DNA of 64,000 bases, taken from positions 4,510,501 through 4,574,500 of the forward strand of contig NZ_JAOVZR010000001.1 of assembly GCF_026619415.1 (NCBI RefSeq), read 5' to 3'. The notes beneath the pieces were generated by a model. The model was not told the origin of the DNA. It ran no database searches and was given only the letters and a program-made list of their open reading frames with translations. Positions within the stretch are counted from its first letter, which is position 1. Each line of letters starts with the position of its first letter. Source of the DNA: Hoeflea algicola. GTDB lineage: Bacteria > Pseudomonadota > Alphaproteobacteria > Rhizobiales > Rhizobiaceae. Made by a program: the position numbers and the translations under genes. This document shows, piece after piece, positions 35,602-43,324 of this stretch.

Positions 35602-36827
35602 GTTCCCCCCTGTTCCAGGATCTTCGGCGCGATCACCTCAAGGTCAATCGCCGCCATTGTGCGGTTGAGGTGGCCTTCGAACACCAGGCCTTCCTCGTCA
35701 TGCGAAAGAGAAATCTCAAGCGGGCCTTCAATGCGGATGCCGAGCGAGGCCGACAGGCCCTGTTCGATCCCCGGTTGCATCAGGTCGAAGAACCGGATGC
35801 CCGGCCCGGTAAAGACAACCGGCATCCGGCCATAGAGGCTGACCAGCCGGGCCAGCCCGTTGCCGAGCGCGGTCCCGGCCTGGCGAAAGGCAAATTCCGC
35901 CATGCGGTCGCCGCGTCGCGCCAGTCCGGCGATTTTCTCGACCTCGGTGAAGGGCACAAAACTGGCGGGAATGGTGTTGGGTGGGACTTCAAAGGCGGCG
36001 CGCAGGATCGCGTAGAACCCCGCATAGGCCTCGATGCAGCCGTGCGAGCCGCACCGGCACAGAGCGCCATCATGGGTGTGAATCATGTGGCCGAACCCGG
36101 GCGCCCTGGCTTGTGGCGAGTGCGGGTGTTCTGCGTCGACAACGCCCAATCCGATGGAATGACCAAGCGACAGCGCCGCCAGTCGCGGCACTGGCAAGCC
36201 AGTCTGCTTGCGCAAGGATTTGTGCAGGGCACTCGCGACCAGCAGGCTCTCATGGTTGAGTGTCACCTTGGCGCGCCAATCCGGCGCCAGCGCTTCGCGC
36301 AGATTGATCTGCTGGCCGCCAAGCACTGGAGACCACAACAGCGTCGCATTGTCGTCTGCCACCAGACCCTTTGACGAAATCGAAATCGCCACCAGCGCGT
36401 CACGCGTCACCCCGGTTCGTTCCGCAAGCTTGTTGAGCGCCGCGCGGATACCGCGGACGAAGATTTCGGCCTGCTGGCCGGTGTTGTCGCGCTTTTCTTC
36501 AATGCGGTCGATAAGCGTCCCGGAATAATCCACCATCGAATACTGAAGCGCATCCGACGAGATCCGGACGAAGGCCGCATAGGCTGCGGCCCGGCGTTGA
36601 TTGAACAGTACTCGCGGTCGTCCGCGCCCCTTGGCGGACGGCGCCTCGGCGCGCTCGATAACACGTTCGCTCTCGAGTTCCTGGGTGATGGCGGTGACGG
36701 TAGCCGACGCAAGACCGGTGGCGATCGCCAGTTCGGTATGCGATTGACCGCGCTGCTCGCGCAACGCCGCAAGCACCAGCGCCCGGTTCTGGCGCCGGAT
36801 CAACTCCGAGCTGGATTTCGTCAGCAT
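35598..36827 (-). CDS. ROK family transcriptional repressor, XylR-like
   Basis: A 409-residue ROK repressor. The N-terminal winged helix-turn-helix is at about 10-65 (NRALVLAALREQRGQSHTELAIATGLASATVTAITQELESERVIERAE). The ROK sugar-binding half carries the zinc motif LCRCGSHGCIEAYAG near residue 252 and the LSLGHSIGLGVVD region. It is divergent from the xylFHG importer genes, whose promoter holds a perfect palindrome, so it is most likely the xylose-responsive repressor of that operon. Unusually, its stop overlaps the start of a di-heme cytochrome gene. Confidence 0.9.
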   Translation of the reverse strand: MLTKSSSELIRRQNRALVLAALREQRGQSHTELAIATGLASATVTAITQELESERVIERAEAPSAKGRGRPRVLFNQRRAAAYAAFVRISSDALQYSMVDYSGTLIDRIEEKRDNTGQQAEIFVRGIRAALNKLAERTGVTRDALVAISISSKGLVADDNATLLWSPVLGGQQINLREALAPDWRAKVTLNHESLLVASALHKSLRKQTGLPVPRLAALSLGHSIGLGVVDAEHPHSPQARAPGFGHMIHTHDGALCRCGSHGCIEAYAGFYAILRAAFEVPPNTIPASFVPFTEVEKIAGLARRGDRMAEFAFRQAGTALGNGLARLVSLYGRMPVVFTGPGIRFFDLMQPGIEQGLSASLGIRIEGPLEISLSHDEEGLVFEGHLNRTMAAIDLEVIAPKILEQGGT

Positions 36828-37189
36828 TTTCGCCGCCGCACCTTCATTGTGTTGAAACCGCTCCCGTTTCCTCCGCCATGGATAACAGCCACTTCCGGGG
36901 CCTTGTTATTCCATGCTTCCCCCCGCGTCCCCGTGTCAACGCCGCGCAATGACGTCTTTCCCGGGGATTCTTCCTTGTCTCCGCATCATCGCATCCGGCT
37001 CCTGGGTGGGCCTGTGAAAAAAGGATGCCAGCCGGGAAGCCCGGCCTGAGTTGACAGCGTGGCGGAACCCTGACATTAATTTTCTCGACTGTCGAGAAAA
37101 TAACTGGACTTTTGGTTTCAGTTCGTGCAGTTGAGCATTGACCGGGCAGGGAGGCCCCGTCCGGCAGGAAATTCCCTTGGGAGGACAAC
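36828..37189. other. Divergent promoter region of the ROK gene and xylF
   Basis: These 362 bases hold a TTGACA -35-like element (37051-37056), an ATTAAT -10-like element (37075-37080) and a 23-bp perfect palindrome (37079-37101) on the xylF side. The ribosome site GGGAGG precedes xylF. No gene is seen in the remaining bases. Confidence 0.6.
37051..37101 (+). promoter_or_regulatory. xylF promoter with ROK operator palindrome
   Basis: TTGACA at 37051-37056 and ATTAAT at 37075-37080 are 18 bases apart. A perfect inverted repeat covers 37079-37101, with 11-bp arms reading ATTTTCTCGAC and its complement around a single T at 37090. It starts at the edge of the -10 element and extends over the likely transcription start, the position expected for a repressor. 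Binding by the divergent ROK regulator is inferred. Confidence 0.65.
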
Positions 37190-38218
37190 ATGAAATCGTT
37201 TATCTATTTGATGGCTGGATCAGCCATCGCGCTGACGATGTCGACGGCAACTTTCGCTAAGGACATGGTGATCGGTGTTTCCTGGTCGAACTTCCAGGAA
37301 GAGCGCTGGAAGACCGACGAAGCAGCCATGAAGGCCGCCATTGAAGCCAATGGTGACACCTATATTTCGGCTGATGCGCAGGCTTCGGCCGCCAAGCAGC
37401 TTACCGATGTCGAGAGCCTCATCGCCCAGGGCGCGAACGCGCTGGTGATCTTGTCAGTCGACTCGGGCGCTGTTGGCGCCGCTGTCGACAAGGCCGCTGC
37501 CGAAGGCATCCCGGTACTTGGCTACGACCGCCTGATTGAAGATGAGCGCGCATTCTACCTGACCTTTGACAACAAGGGCGTCGGCCGCATCATTGCCGAG
37601 ACCGTCAAGGCCGCGCAGCCGGAAGGCAACTATGCCATCATCAAGGGTGACAAGGGCGATCCGAACGCGCTGTTCCTGCTTGAAGGCATGATGGAAGTCA
37701 TCGGCGCGGATGTCGAAGCTGGCAAGATCAAGATCGTCGGCGAAGCATTCACCGATGGCTGGAAGCCGGACAACGCGCAGAAGAACATGGAGCAGATCCT
37801 GACCGCTGCTGATAACAAGGTTGACGCGGTTCTGTCGGAAAATGACGGCATGGCTGGCGGTGCGATTGCAGCGCTTGCAGCCCAGGGCCTGAACATCCCG
37901 GTCGGTGGCCAGGATGGTGACCATGCAGCGCTCAACCGTGTTGCCCGTGGCACCCAGACTGTTTCGGTCTGGAAAGATGCACGGGCACTTGGCAAGGCTG
38001 CCGGCGATATCGCCGCCATGCTTGCTGATGGTAAGGCGATGACCGACATCCCTGGTGCCGTTAAGTGGTCCGGTGGCGCCAAGGGCGTTGAGATGAATGC
38101 GATCTTCCTGGCACCGACGCCGATCACCAAGGACAACATCGGGGTTGTCATCGAGGCGGGTCACATTGCCAAGGACAAGGTCTGCGAAGGCGCCATGGAC
38201 GGCGTTAACGGCTGCTGA
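37190..38218 (+). CDS. xylF: D-xylose ABC transporter substrate-binding protein
   Basis: A 342-residue periplasmic binding protein of the type 1 (ribose/xylose) fold. The signal peptide is MKSFIYLMAGSAIALTMSTATFAKDM. Family motifs are VIGVSWSNFQEERWKTDEAAMKAAI, SADAQASAAKQLTDVESLIAQGANALVILSVDS, GYDRLIEDERAFYLTFDNKGVG and VDAVLSENDGMAGGAIAAL, all typical of XylF. GGGAGG precedes the ATG at good spacing. It is the first gene of xylFHG and is followed by an intercistronic hairpin. No xylA or xylB is in the window. Confidence 0.93.
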   Translation: MKSFIYLMAGSAIALTMSTATFAKDMVIGVSWSNFQEERWKTDEAAMKAAIEANGDTYISADAQASAAKQLTDVESLIAQGANALVILSVDSGAVGAAVDKAAAEGIPVLGYDRLIEDERAFYLTFDNKGVGRIIAETVKAAQPEGNYAIIKGDKGDPNALFLLEGMMEVIGADVEAGKIKIVGEAFTDGWKPDNAQKNMEQILTAADNKVDAVLSENDGMAGGAIAALAAQGLNIPVGGQDGDHAALNRVARGTQTVSVWKDARALGKAAGDIAAMLADGKAMTDIPGAVKWSGGAKGVEMNAIFLAPTPITKDNIGVVIEAGHIAKDKVCEGAMDGVNGC

Positions 38219-38240
38219 TCCAGCTTGGGTTTTGAACAAG

Positions 38241-38272
38241 ACCTGCGCCGGCGAGGATTCGTCGGCGCAGGT
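38241..38272 (+). terminator. Intercistronic hairpin after xylF
   Basis: ACCTGCGCCG (38241-38250) and CGGCGCAGGT (38263-38272) form a perfect 10-bp stem with a 12-base loop, 22 bases after the xylF stop. There is no U tract. It is more likely a 3'-stabilising or attenuating hairpin that keeps binding-protein mRNA in excess over xylHG than a full terminator. Confidence 0.6.
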
Positions 38273-38367
38273 CGCGCCTTGCCGATCATAATCGGACGAC
38301 GCAAACTGATGCCGGCCACCGCGACTGCGGGAGCGGCCAATAATTGCTTGTGGATGGGGGAGTCCAG

Positions 38368-39696
38368 GTGAGCCAAACACTATCAAAATCCGAAACCGGC
38401 GCTGGTCGGGTCGAAAACGAGGGCCTGTTCACAAAGTTCCTGCGCGCGACCGAGGTTGATGTCCGGCTGCTGGGAATGATCGCCGCCTTGCTGGCGATCT
38501 GGATCGGGTTCCACGTCTATGGCGAACTGGTCATCGGCCGCGGCTCGTTCTTGTCGGCGCGCAACCTGTGGAACCTCTCGGTTCAGACAGCCTCCATCGG
38601 CGTCATGGCCACCGGCATGGTTCTGGTGATCGTCACCCGGCACATCGATTTGTCGGTTGGTTCGATCCTTGGCTTCTCGGCCATGATGATGGCCATCGTC
38701 CAAGTCTGGATCCTGCCCGAATATCTCGGTCTCGGCCACCCGATGATCTGGATCATCACCGTCGTCTGCGGCCTGTTGATTGGTGCCGCGATCGGCGCAT
38801 TTCACGGCTATCTTATTGCCTATCTCGGCATCCCAGCCTTCATCGTCACGCTGGGCGGGCTGCTGGTCTGGCGCGGCGCGGCGTTCTTGCTGGCGCGCGG
38901 CGAGACCATTTCTCCGGTCGACAGCACCTTTGCGTTGCTGGGAGGCGGTCCCTATGGCTCGATCGGCGCCACCGGAAGCTGGATCGTCGGTGTGCTGGTC
39001 TGCCTTGGTATTGTAGCCATGCTGGTGGTCGGCCGGCGTCAGCGCAACCGCTACAATTTCCCGCTGCGGCCAATGTGGGCCGAGATGTTCCTCGGCGTCG
39101 TCGGGTGTGGCGTCACCATCGGTTTCGTCATGCTGGTCAACAGCTATCCTTGGCCGCGCGGCATCGTCAAACAATATGTGGCCGCCAACAACATCGACAC
39201 CCCGATCAATGAGCTGTTCATTTCCCACGGTTTCGCCATCCCGGTGCTGATCCTGTTCGGTGTCGGTATCCTGATGACCTTCCTGACCTCGCGCACCCGC
39301 TTCGGCCGCTATGTGTTTGCCATCGGTGGCAATCCCGAAGCTGCGGAACTTGCCGGCATCAACACCCGCTGGGTCACGGTCAAGATCTTCGCTTTGATGG
39401 GGCTGCTGTGCGGCCTGTCCGCGGTCATTGCCAGTGCCCGTCTCAATTCCGCGACCAACAATCTGGGCACACTTGACGAACTCTATGTGATCGCTGCGGC
39501 AGTGATCGGCGGTACGTCGTTTGCCGGCGGCGTCGGCACCATCTACGGCGCGATCCTCGGCGCAATCGTGATGCAGTCGCTGCAGACCGGCATGGTGCTG
39601 ATCGGCTTCGATGCCGCGATCCAGCAGATGGTGGTGGGCGGAGTTCTCGTCGTCGCCGTCTGGATCGACACCATGTACCGCCGAAGCGCCAAGTAA
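38368..39696 (+). CDS. xylH: Xylose-type ABC transporter permease
   Basis: About 442 residues from GTG 38368, chosen for GGGGGAG just upstream; the frame is open further 5'. It has about ten membrane segments. Typical BPD_transp_2 segments are [94 protein letters not shown] and [33 protein letters not shown]. It forms the membrane channel of the XylFHG importer. It ends 11 bases before the ATPase gene. Confidence 0.92.
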   Translation: MSQTLSKSETGAGRVENEGLFTKFLRATEVDVRLLGMIAALLAIWIGFHVYGELVIGRGSFLSARNLWNLSVQTASIGVMATGMVLVIVTRHIDLSVGSILGFSAMMMAIVQVWILPEYLGLGHPMIWIITVVCGLLIGAAIGAFHGYLIAYLGIPAFIVTLGGLLVWRGAAFLLARGETISPVDSTFALLGGGPYGSIGATGSWIVGVLVCLGIVAMLVVGRRQRNRYNFPLRPMWAEMFLGVVGCGVTIGFVMLVNSYPWPRGIVKQYVAANNIDTPINELFISHGFAIPVLILFGVGILMTFLTSRTRFGRYVFAIGGNPEAAELAGINTRWVTVKIFALMGLLCGLSAVIASARLNSATNNLGTLDELYVIAAAVIGGTSFAGGVGTIYGAILGAIVMQSLQTGMVLIGFDAAIQQMVVGGVLVVAVWIDTMYRRSAK

Positions 39697-39707
39697 GGAG
39701 CCCCGAC

Positions 39708-40499
39708 ATGTCAGATACGATGAACAAGACACCCTTGGTCGAACTTCGCGACATTTCCATCGCCTTTGGTGGCATCAAGGCGGTCGACCATGCGTCGGTT
39801 GATCTGTTCCCGGGTGAAGTTGTGGCGCTGCTGGGCCACAATGGCGCGGGAAAGTCGACGCTGATCAAGATCCTCTCGGGCGCCTACAAGCGTGATGCCG
39901 GCAAGATCTTCATCAATGGCGAGGAAGTGCATATCGAGAACCCGCGCGACGCCAAGAAATTTGGCATCGAAACCATCTACCAGACGCTGGCTGTCGCCGA
40001 TAACGTCGATGCGGCGGCCAACCTCTATCTCGGCCGCGAGCTGCAGACTGCCTGGGGCACGCTCGATGACATTGCGATGGAAGCCGAGGCACGCAAGGTG
40101 ATGGGCCGGTTGAACCCGAATTTCCAGCGCTTCAAGGAGCCGGTCAGCAAGCTCTCCGGTGGCCAGCGCCAGTCGGTGGCGATTGCCCGCGCCATTCTCT
40201 TCAACGCCCGCATCCTGATCATGGATGAGCCGACGGCGGCGCTAGGCCCGCAGGAAACCGAGCAGGTGGGTGACCTGATCAAGCAATTGAAAAAGGAAGG
40301 CATCGGCATCTTCCTGATCAGCCACGACATCCACGATGTGTTCGACCTCGCCGACCGTGTCAGCGTCATGAAGAACGGGCAGGTGGTCGGCCACGCCAGG
40401 ACTTCCGATGTCACCAAGGATGAGGTTCTTGGGATGATCATCATGGGCAAATGCCCGCCCGGCGCCATTCCCGGACCCGGCGCCCTGCAGACAGCCTGA
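39708..40499 (+). CDS. xylG: Sugar ABC transporter ATP-binding protein, single-domain XylG/FrcA type
   Basis: A 263-residue ATPase. Walker A is GHNGAGKST (about 43-51), the signature is [14 protein letters not shown], Walker B is [15 protein letters not shown], and the H-loop is [15 protein letters not shown]. The classical XylG has two fused ATPase domains (about 500 residues); this one has a single domain, like rhizobial FrcA, so it would act as a homodimer. It energises XylH. A strong terminator follows. Confidence 0.9.
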   Translation: MSDTMNKTPLVELRDISIAFGGIKAVDHASVDLFPGEVVALLGHNGAGKSTLIKILSGAYKRDAGKIFINGEEVHIENPRDAKKFGIETIYQTLAVADNVDAAANLYLGRELQTAWGTLDDIAMEAEARKVMGRLNPNFQRFKEPVSKLSGGQRQSVAIARAILFNARILIMDEPTAALGPQETEQVGDLIKQLKKEGIGIFLISHDIHDVFDLADRVSVMKNGQVVGHARTSDVTKDEVLGMIIMGKCPPGAIPGPGALQTA

Positions 40500-40508
40500 A
40501 CCAATCGC

Positions 40509-40534
40509 AACCGGGGCCCTGAGCCCCGGTTTTG
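40509..40534 (+). terminator. Rho-independent terminator of xylFHG
   Basis: AACCGGGGC (40509-40517) and GCCCCGGTT (40523-40531) form a 9-bp stem with a 5-base loop, followed by TTTG. It starts 10 bases after the xylG stop. Confidence 0.85.
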
Positions 40535-40715
40535 CGTTGATGGCTATTCATGCTCGATTTGGTTAGTTGACGCTGTCGGGCGATCCATCATTGTGTGTTC
40601 GCAGCCAGGGTTTGGCTATCGCGACGCGTGTTGGCGATCACGGATGTTTTACCGGAAGATCAAAATATTTTCGGCACTTCTATTGCATCGCAGCATTTGA
40701 TGTCCCATATCCCAA

Positions 40716-40866
40716 TCAACGCCGCGTCGAACACCTCCTCCTCCCAGTTCGGCGGGGCATCAGTCGGGACACATTGAGCCGGGATCCTCCTCCCAAGCAC
40801 CGGTTCGACGTCCCGACATACTACAAGCGCCTGTCGGGTCTGACCCGGCAGGCGTTTTGTTTTTTC
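40716..40866 (+). ncRNA. CCUCCUCCC-motif small RNA (cuckoo / alpha-r14-like)
   Basis: Three hairpins occur in series with no protein frame. Hairpin 1 pairs CGAAC (40728-40732) with GTTCG (40747-40751) and displays CCTCCTCCTCCC (40734-40745) in its loop. Hairpin 2 has an outer 8-bp stem (40763-40770 with 40810-40817, GTCGGGAC/GTCCCGAC) and an inner 7-bp stem (40776-40782 with 40800-40806) that displays CCTCCTCCC (40786-40794). Hairpin 3 is a strong terminator (40828-40865). This architecture matches alphaproteobacterial trans-acting small RNAs with conserved anti-Shine-Dalgarno CCUCCUCCC loops (CcsR/cuckoo; alpha-r14 in Sinorhizobium). A CCCATAT element at 40704-40710 could be the -10 of an RpoH-type promoter; the 5' end is an estimate. 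Confidence 0.75.
40828..40865 (+). terminator. Rho-independent terminator of the small RNA
   Basis: CGCCTG (40828-40833) pairs with CAGGCG (40849-40854), and the stem continues to about 12 pairs around a three-base loop. It is followed by TTTTGTTTTTT. No coding sequence ends near it on the plus strand, and the xyl operon has its own terminator 300 bases upstream, which supports an independent RNA. Confidence 0.88.
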
Positions 40867-40900
40867 AGCGTCGATTTGCCTTGATGTAAGCCTACTGCGG

Positions 40901-41785
40901 CTACAAGAAGAAATCCGCCTTGTGTTCATGGACGATAGCGGAGATGTGATCGGCCACGGTGCGCACCCGCGCCAGGTCTCGCGCCGATTCATGATAGACC
41001 ATGTAATAGGACCGCTCGATCCGGTGGTCGGGCAGCAGCCGGACCAGATCCGGGTCGGCCACGGCAATATAATCGTGCAGCACGGCGATGCCTGCGCCCG
41101 AACGCACCGCTTCGGTTTGTCCGGTCGCACTGGAAATTTCCAGTTGTGCCGTCCAGTTGCGCAGGATGTCGCGGGTGAAATGCAATGACGGCGAAAAGAT
41201 CAGGTCTTCGACATAGCTGATCAGCCGGTGATCTTTGAGGTCTTCCGTCCGGGTTGGCGTTCCGTGAGCTTGCAGGTAACCCCGCGAGGCATAGAGCGCC
41301 AGTGAATAATCCACCAGTTTGCGCGCCACCAGTCGGCCACCGGATGGCCGCTCGACGGTGATAGCGATATCGGCCTCGCGTTGCGGCAGCGAGAAGCTGC
41401 GCGGTACCGGCACCAGTTGCAGCCGCAAATCCGGATGGCGTGCGATCAGGCTGCCCAGTCTTGGCGCCAGGAACGACACACCGAAACCGTCAGGCGCACC
41501 AATCCGCACGGTGCCCGAAATGGCGCTGTCGGTGCGTCCCAGGTTGGCTTGGGCGGCGAGCATCTCGGCTTCCATCCGTTCGGCATGGACCAGGAAGGCT
41601 TCACCTTCACCCGTGAGCCCGCAGCCATTGGTGCGGCGCACGATGAGCTGCGCGTCAAGCGCGCTCTCCAGCGAAGTCAGCCGTCGCGCCGCGGTGGCAT
41701 GGTTGATCCCCAGCCGCCGAGCCGCTCCGAGGATTTGTCCGGAGCGTGCCACGGCGAGGAAAACCCGGATGTCATCCCAGTTCAT
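40901..41785 (-). CDS. LysR family transcriptional regulator
   Basis: A 294-residue LysR protein. The helix-turn-helix lies at about 3-58 (WDDIRVFLAVARSGQILGAARRLGINHATAARRLTSLESALDAQLIVRR) and the effector domain follows (SGTVRIGAPDGFGVSFLAPRLGSLIARHPDLRLQLVP, RSGAGIAVLHDYIA). The HATAARRLTSLE recognition helix is typical of a LysR subgroup common in rhizobia. It starts six bases after the purU stop, so it is probably co-transcribed with purU. Target unknown. Confidence 0.88.
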   Translation of the reverse strand: MNWDDIRVFLAVARSGQILGAARRLGINHATAARRLTSLESALDAQLIVRRTNGCGLTGEGEAFLVHAERMEAEMLAAQANLGRTDSAISGTVRIGAPDGFGVSFLAPRLGSLIARHPDLRLQLVPVPRSFSLPQREADIAITVERPSGGRLVARKLVDYSLALYASRGYLQAHGTPTRTEDLKDHRLISYVEDLIFSPSLHFTRDILRNWTAQLEISSATGQTEAVRSGAGIAVLHDYIAVADPDLVRLLPDHRIERSYYMVYHESARDLARVRTVADHISAIVHEHKADFFL

Positions 41786-41791
41786 GGGAGC

Positions 41792-42647
41792 TCATCCGAA
41801 CACCACGGTCTTGCGGCCATTGAGCATCACCCGCGATTCAAGATGCAACTTTACAGCTCGCGCCAGCACCCGGGCTTCGATATCACGGCCGGTGGCGACC
41901 AGATCGTCGCCGGTCATGGCGTGGCTGACGCGTTCGGTCTCCTGCTCGATGATCGGGCCTTCATCAAGGTCGGCCGTCACGTAATGTGCCGTCGCACCAA
42001 TCAGCTTGACGCCCCTCTCGTGGGCCTGGTGGTAGGGCTTGGCGCCCTTGAAACTGGGCAGGAACGAGTGATGGATGTTGATTACCTTGCCCGACAGCTC
42101 ACGTGACAAATTGTCGGACAGCACCTGCATGTAGCGCGCAAGCACCACCAGATCGGCGCCGGTTTCCTCTACCAGATCGATCAGTTTCTGTTCCTGCGCA
42201 GCTTTCGTGTCGCGGGTTACAGGCCAGTGGTGAAATGTCAGGCCCTCGCTCTCGGCCCGTTTTCGGCTGTCATCGTGATTGGAGACGACCGCCACCACTT
42301 CGGCGTCGAGCCAGCCGACGCGGATCTGGTAGATCAGATGCAGCAGGGCGTGATCGAATTTCGAGACCATGATGATGATCTTTGGGCGTTTGGCTCGGTT
42401 GTTGATGTCGAGCTGCATGTCAAAACGGGTGACCGGTTCCTGCAGTGCCGCGGAAATGGCATCGGATTGCGTCCCCGCAGGTGCTTCAATCGCAATCCGC
42501 ATGAAGAACCGGTTGGATTCTGCGGTCCCAGAATTGGCCCGATTCCGCAATATTGGCGCCCAGCCGCGCCAGTTCTGCAGTGATTGCTGCGACGATGCCC
42601 GGTTGATCGGCGCAACCCAGCGTGATGACAAAATGCGAATTCGACAT
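41792..42647 (-). pseudogene. purU: Formyltetrahydrofolate deformylase with a one-base frameshift
   Basis: The true N-terminus starts at ATG 42647 and reads MSNSHFVITLGCADQPGIVAA through IAESGQFWDR, an ACT domain. The frame then changes: the expected WDRESNRFFMRI is obtained only by dropping one extra base (the T at 42521 on the plus strand). From there the rest is intact, including RPKIIIMVSKFDHALLHLIY, VINIHHSFLPSFKGAKPYHQAHERGVKLIGATAHYVT and DLDEGPIIEQE. The repaired product is about 284 residues, normal for PurU, which hydrolyses 10-formyl-THF to formate and THF. An upstream TTG-type start in the shifted frame could give only a protein lacking the proper ACT domain. Either a recent mutation or a base-calling error. 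Confidence 0.85.
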
Positions 42648-42807
42648 GCCCTGCTCCAAGATAGACCGAAGCCGGCTTAGCTTCGCTGAACGAAGTTCTG
42701 CGGCATCGTTCTGGAGCGGTCAAGAATGCGGGTATCGATTTCTATAGCGGCGATCGGGTCGCCCCCCGCGTGCAGCGCCGCAATCGCGGTTCCCGCCTTC
42801 GGGTTAC

Positions 42808-43116
42808 TTAGAGTTGAGACGTTTCCACCCGTTCCAGGCAATCGGCGGGGTAGTAGGGCCAGTTGGCTTTCTCACAAGCATCGGTTTTTGCGGTTGTTGG
42901 AGACAACACCAGACGGGCCGCGCCCGGGTGCTGTTTGTCGGAATGTACGGCGTCAAAAGCATCCGAGGTATGCAGTACGGTTGAAACCCGCGGCGAAAGC
43001 GACGTCATGGCAATGTTCGCAGTGGCTGTTTGCGGGACAATGCTGCGCTCGTCGGCTGCAATAGCGGCAACACCCAGGGCGAGAACAGCGGCGGATATGA
43101 GAACGGTCTTTTTCAT
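42808..43116 (-). CDS. Small secreted protein with C-terminal cysteine pair
   Basis: A 102-residue protein from ATG 43116. The signal peptide is MKKTVLISAAVLALGVAAIAADER. The mature part is low in complexity except for the C-terminal ACEKANWPYYPADCLE, with two cysteines 13 residues apart that probably form a disulfide. Short rhizobial secreted proteins with a similar CE...WPY...CL ending are common and uncharacterised. It lies between purU and the divergent helicase gene. Function unknown. Confidence 0.65.
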   Translation of the reverse strand: MKKTVLISAAVLALGVAAIAADERSIVPQTATANIAMTSLSPRVSTVLHTSDAFDAVHSDKQHPGAARLVLSPTTAKTDACEKANWPYYPADCLERVETSQL

Positions 43117-43324
43117 GCCACAATAACGCCGCACCACTGCCTTGGTTCCCCACTGATTGACTGATCGGGGGCGATTATCCAGATAATTTGCGGGCTGCCC
43201 CGCGAAATTGCCGCTTTGAACCTCCGCTTTGATGCCCTATACCGCAGCGATCCGCCGCAGCCGTGGTTGAACGCCTTCCACTAGCGATCCCGCCGGCCCG
43301 GCAAATTTCAATTGAAAGAACACG

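Noticed and set aside
40567..40884. A 105-codon frame over the small RNA
   Set aside because: It runs through a strong terminator, has no ribosome site or family features, and the same bases form three coherent hairpins.
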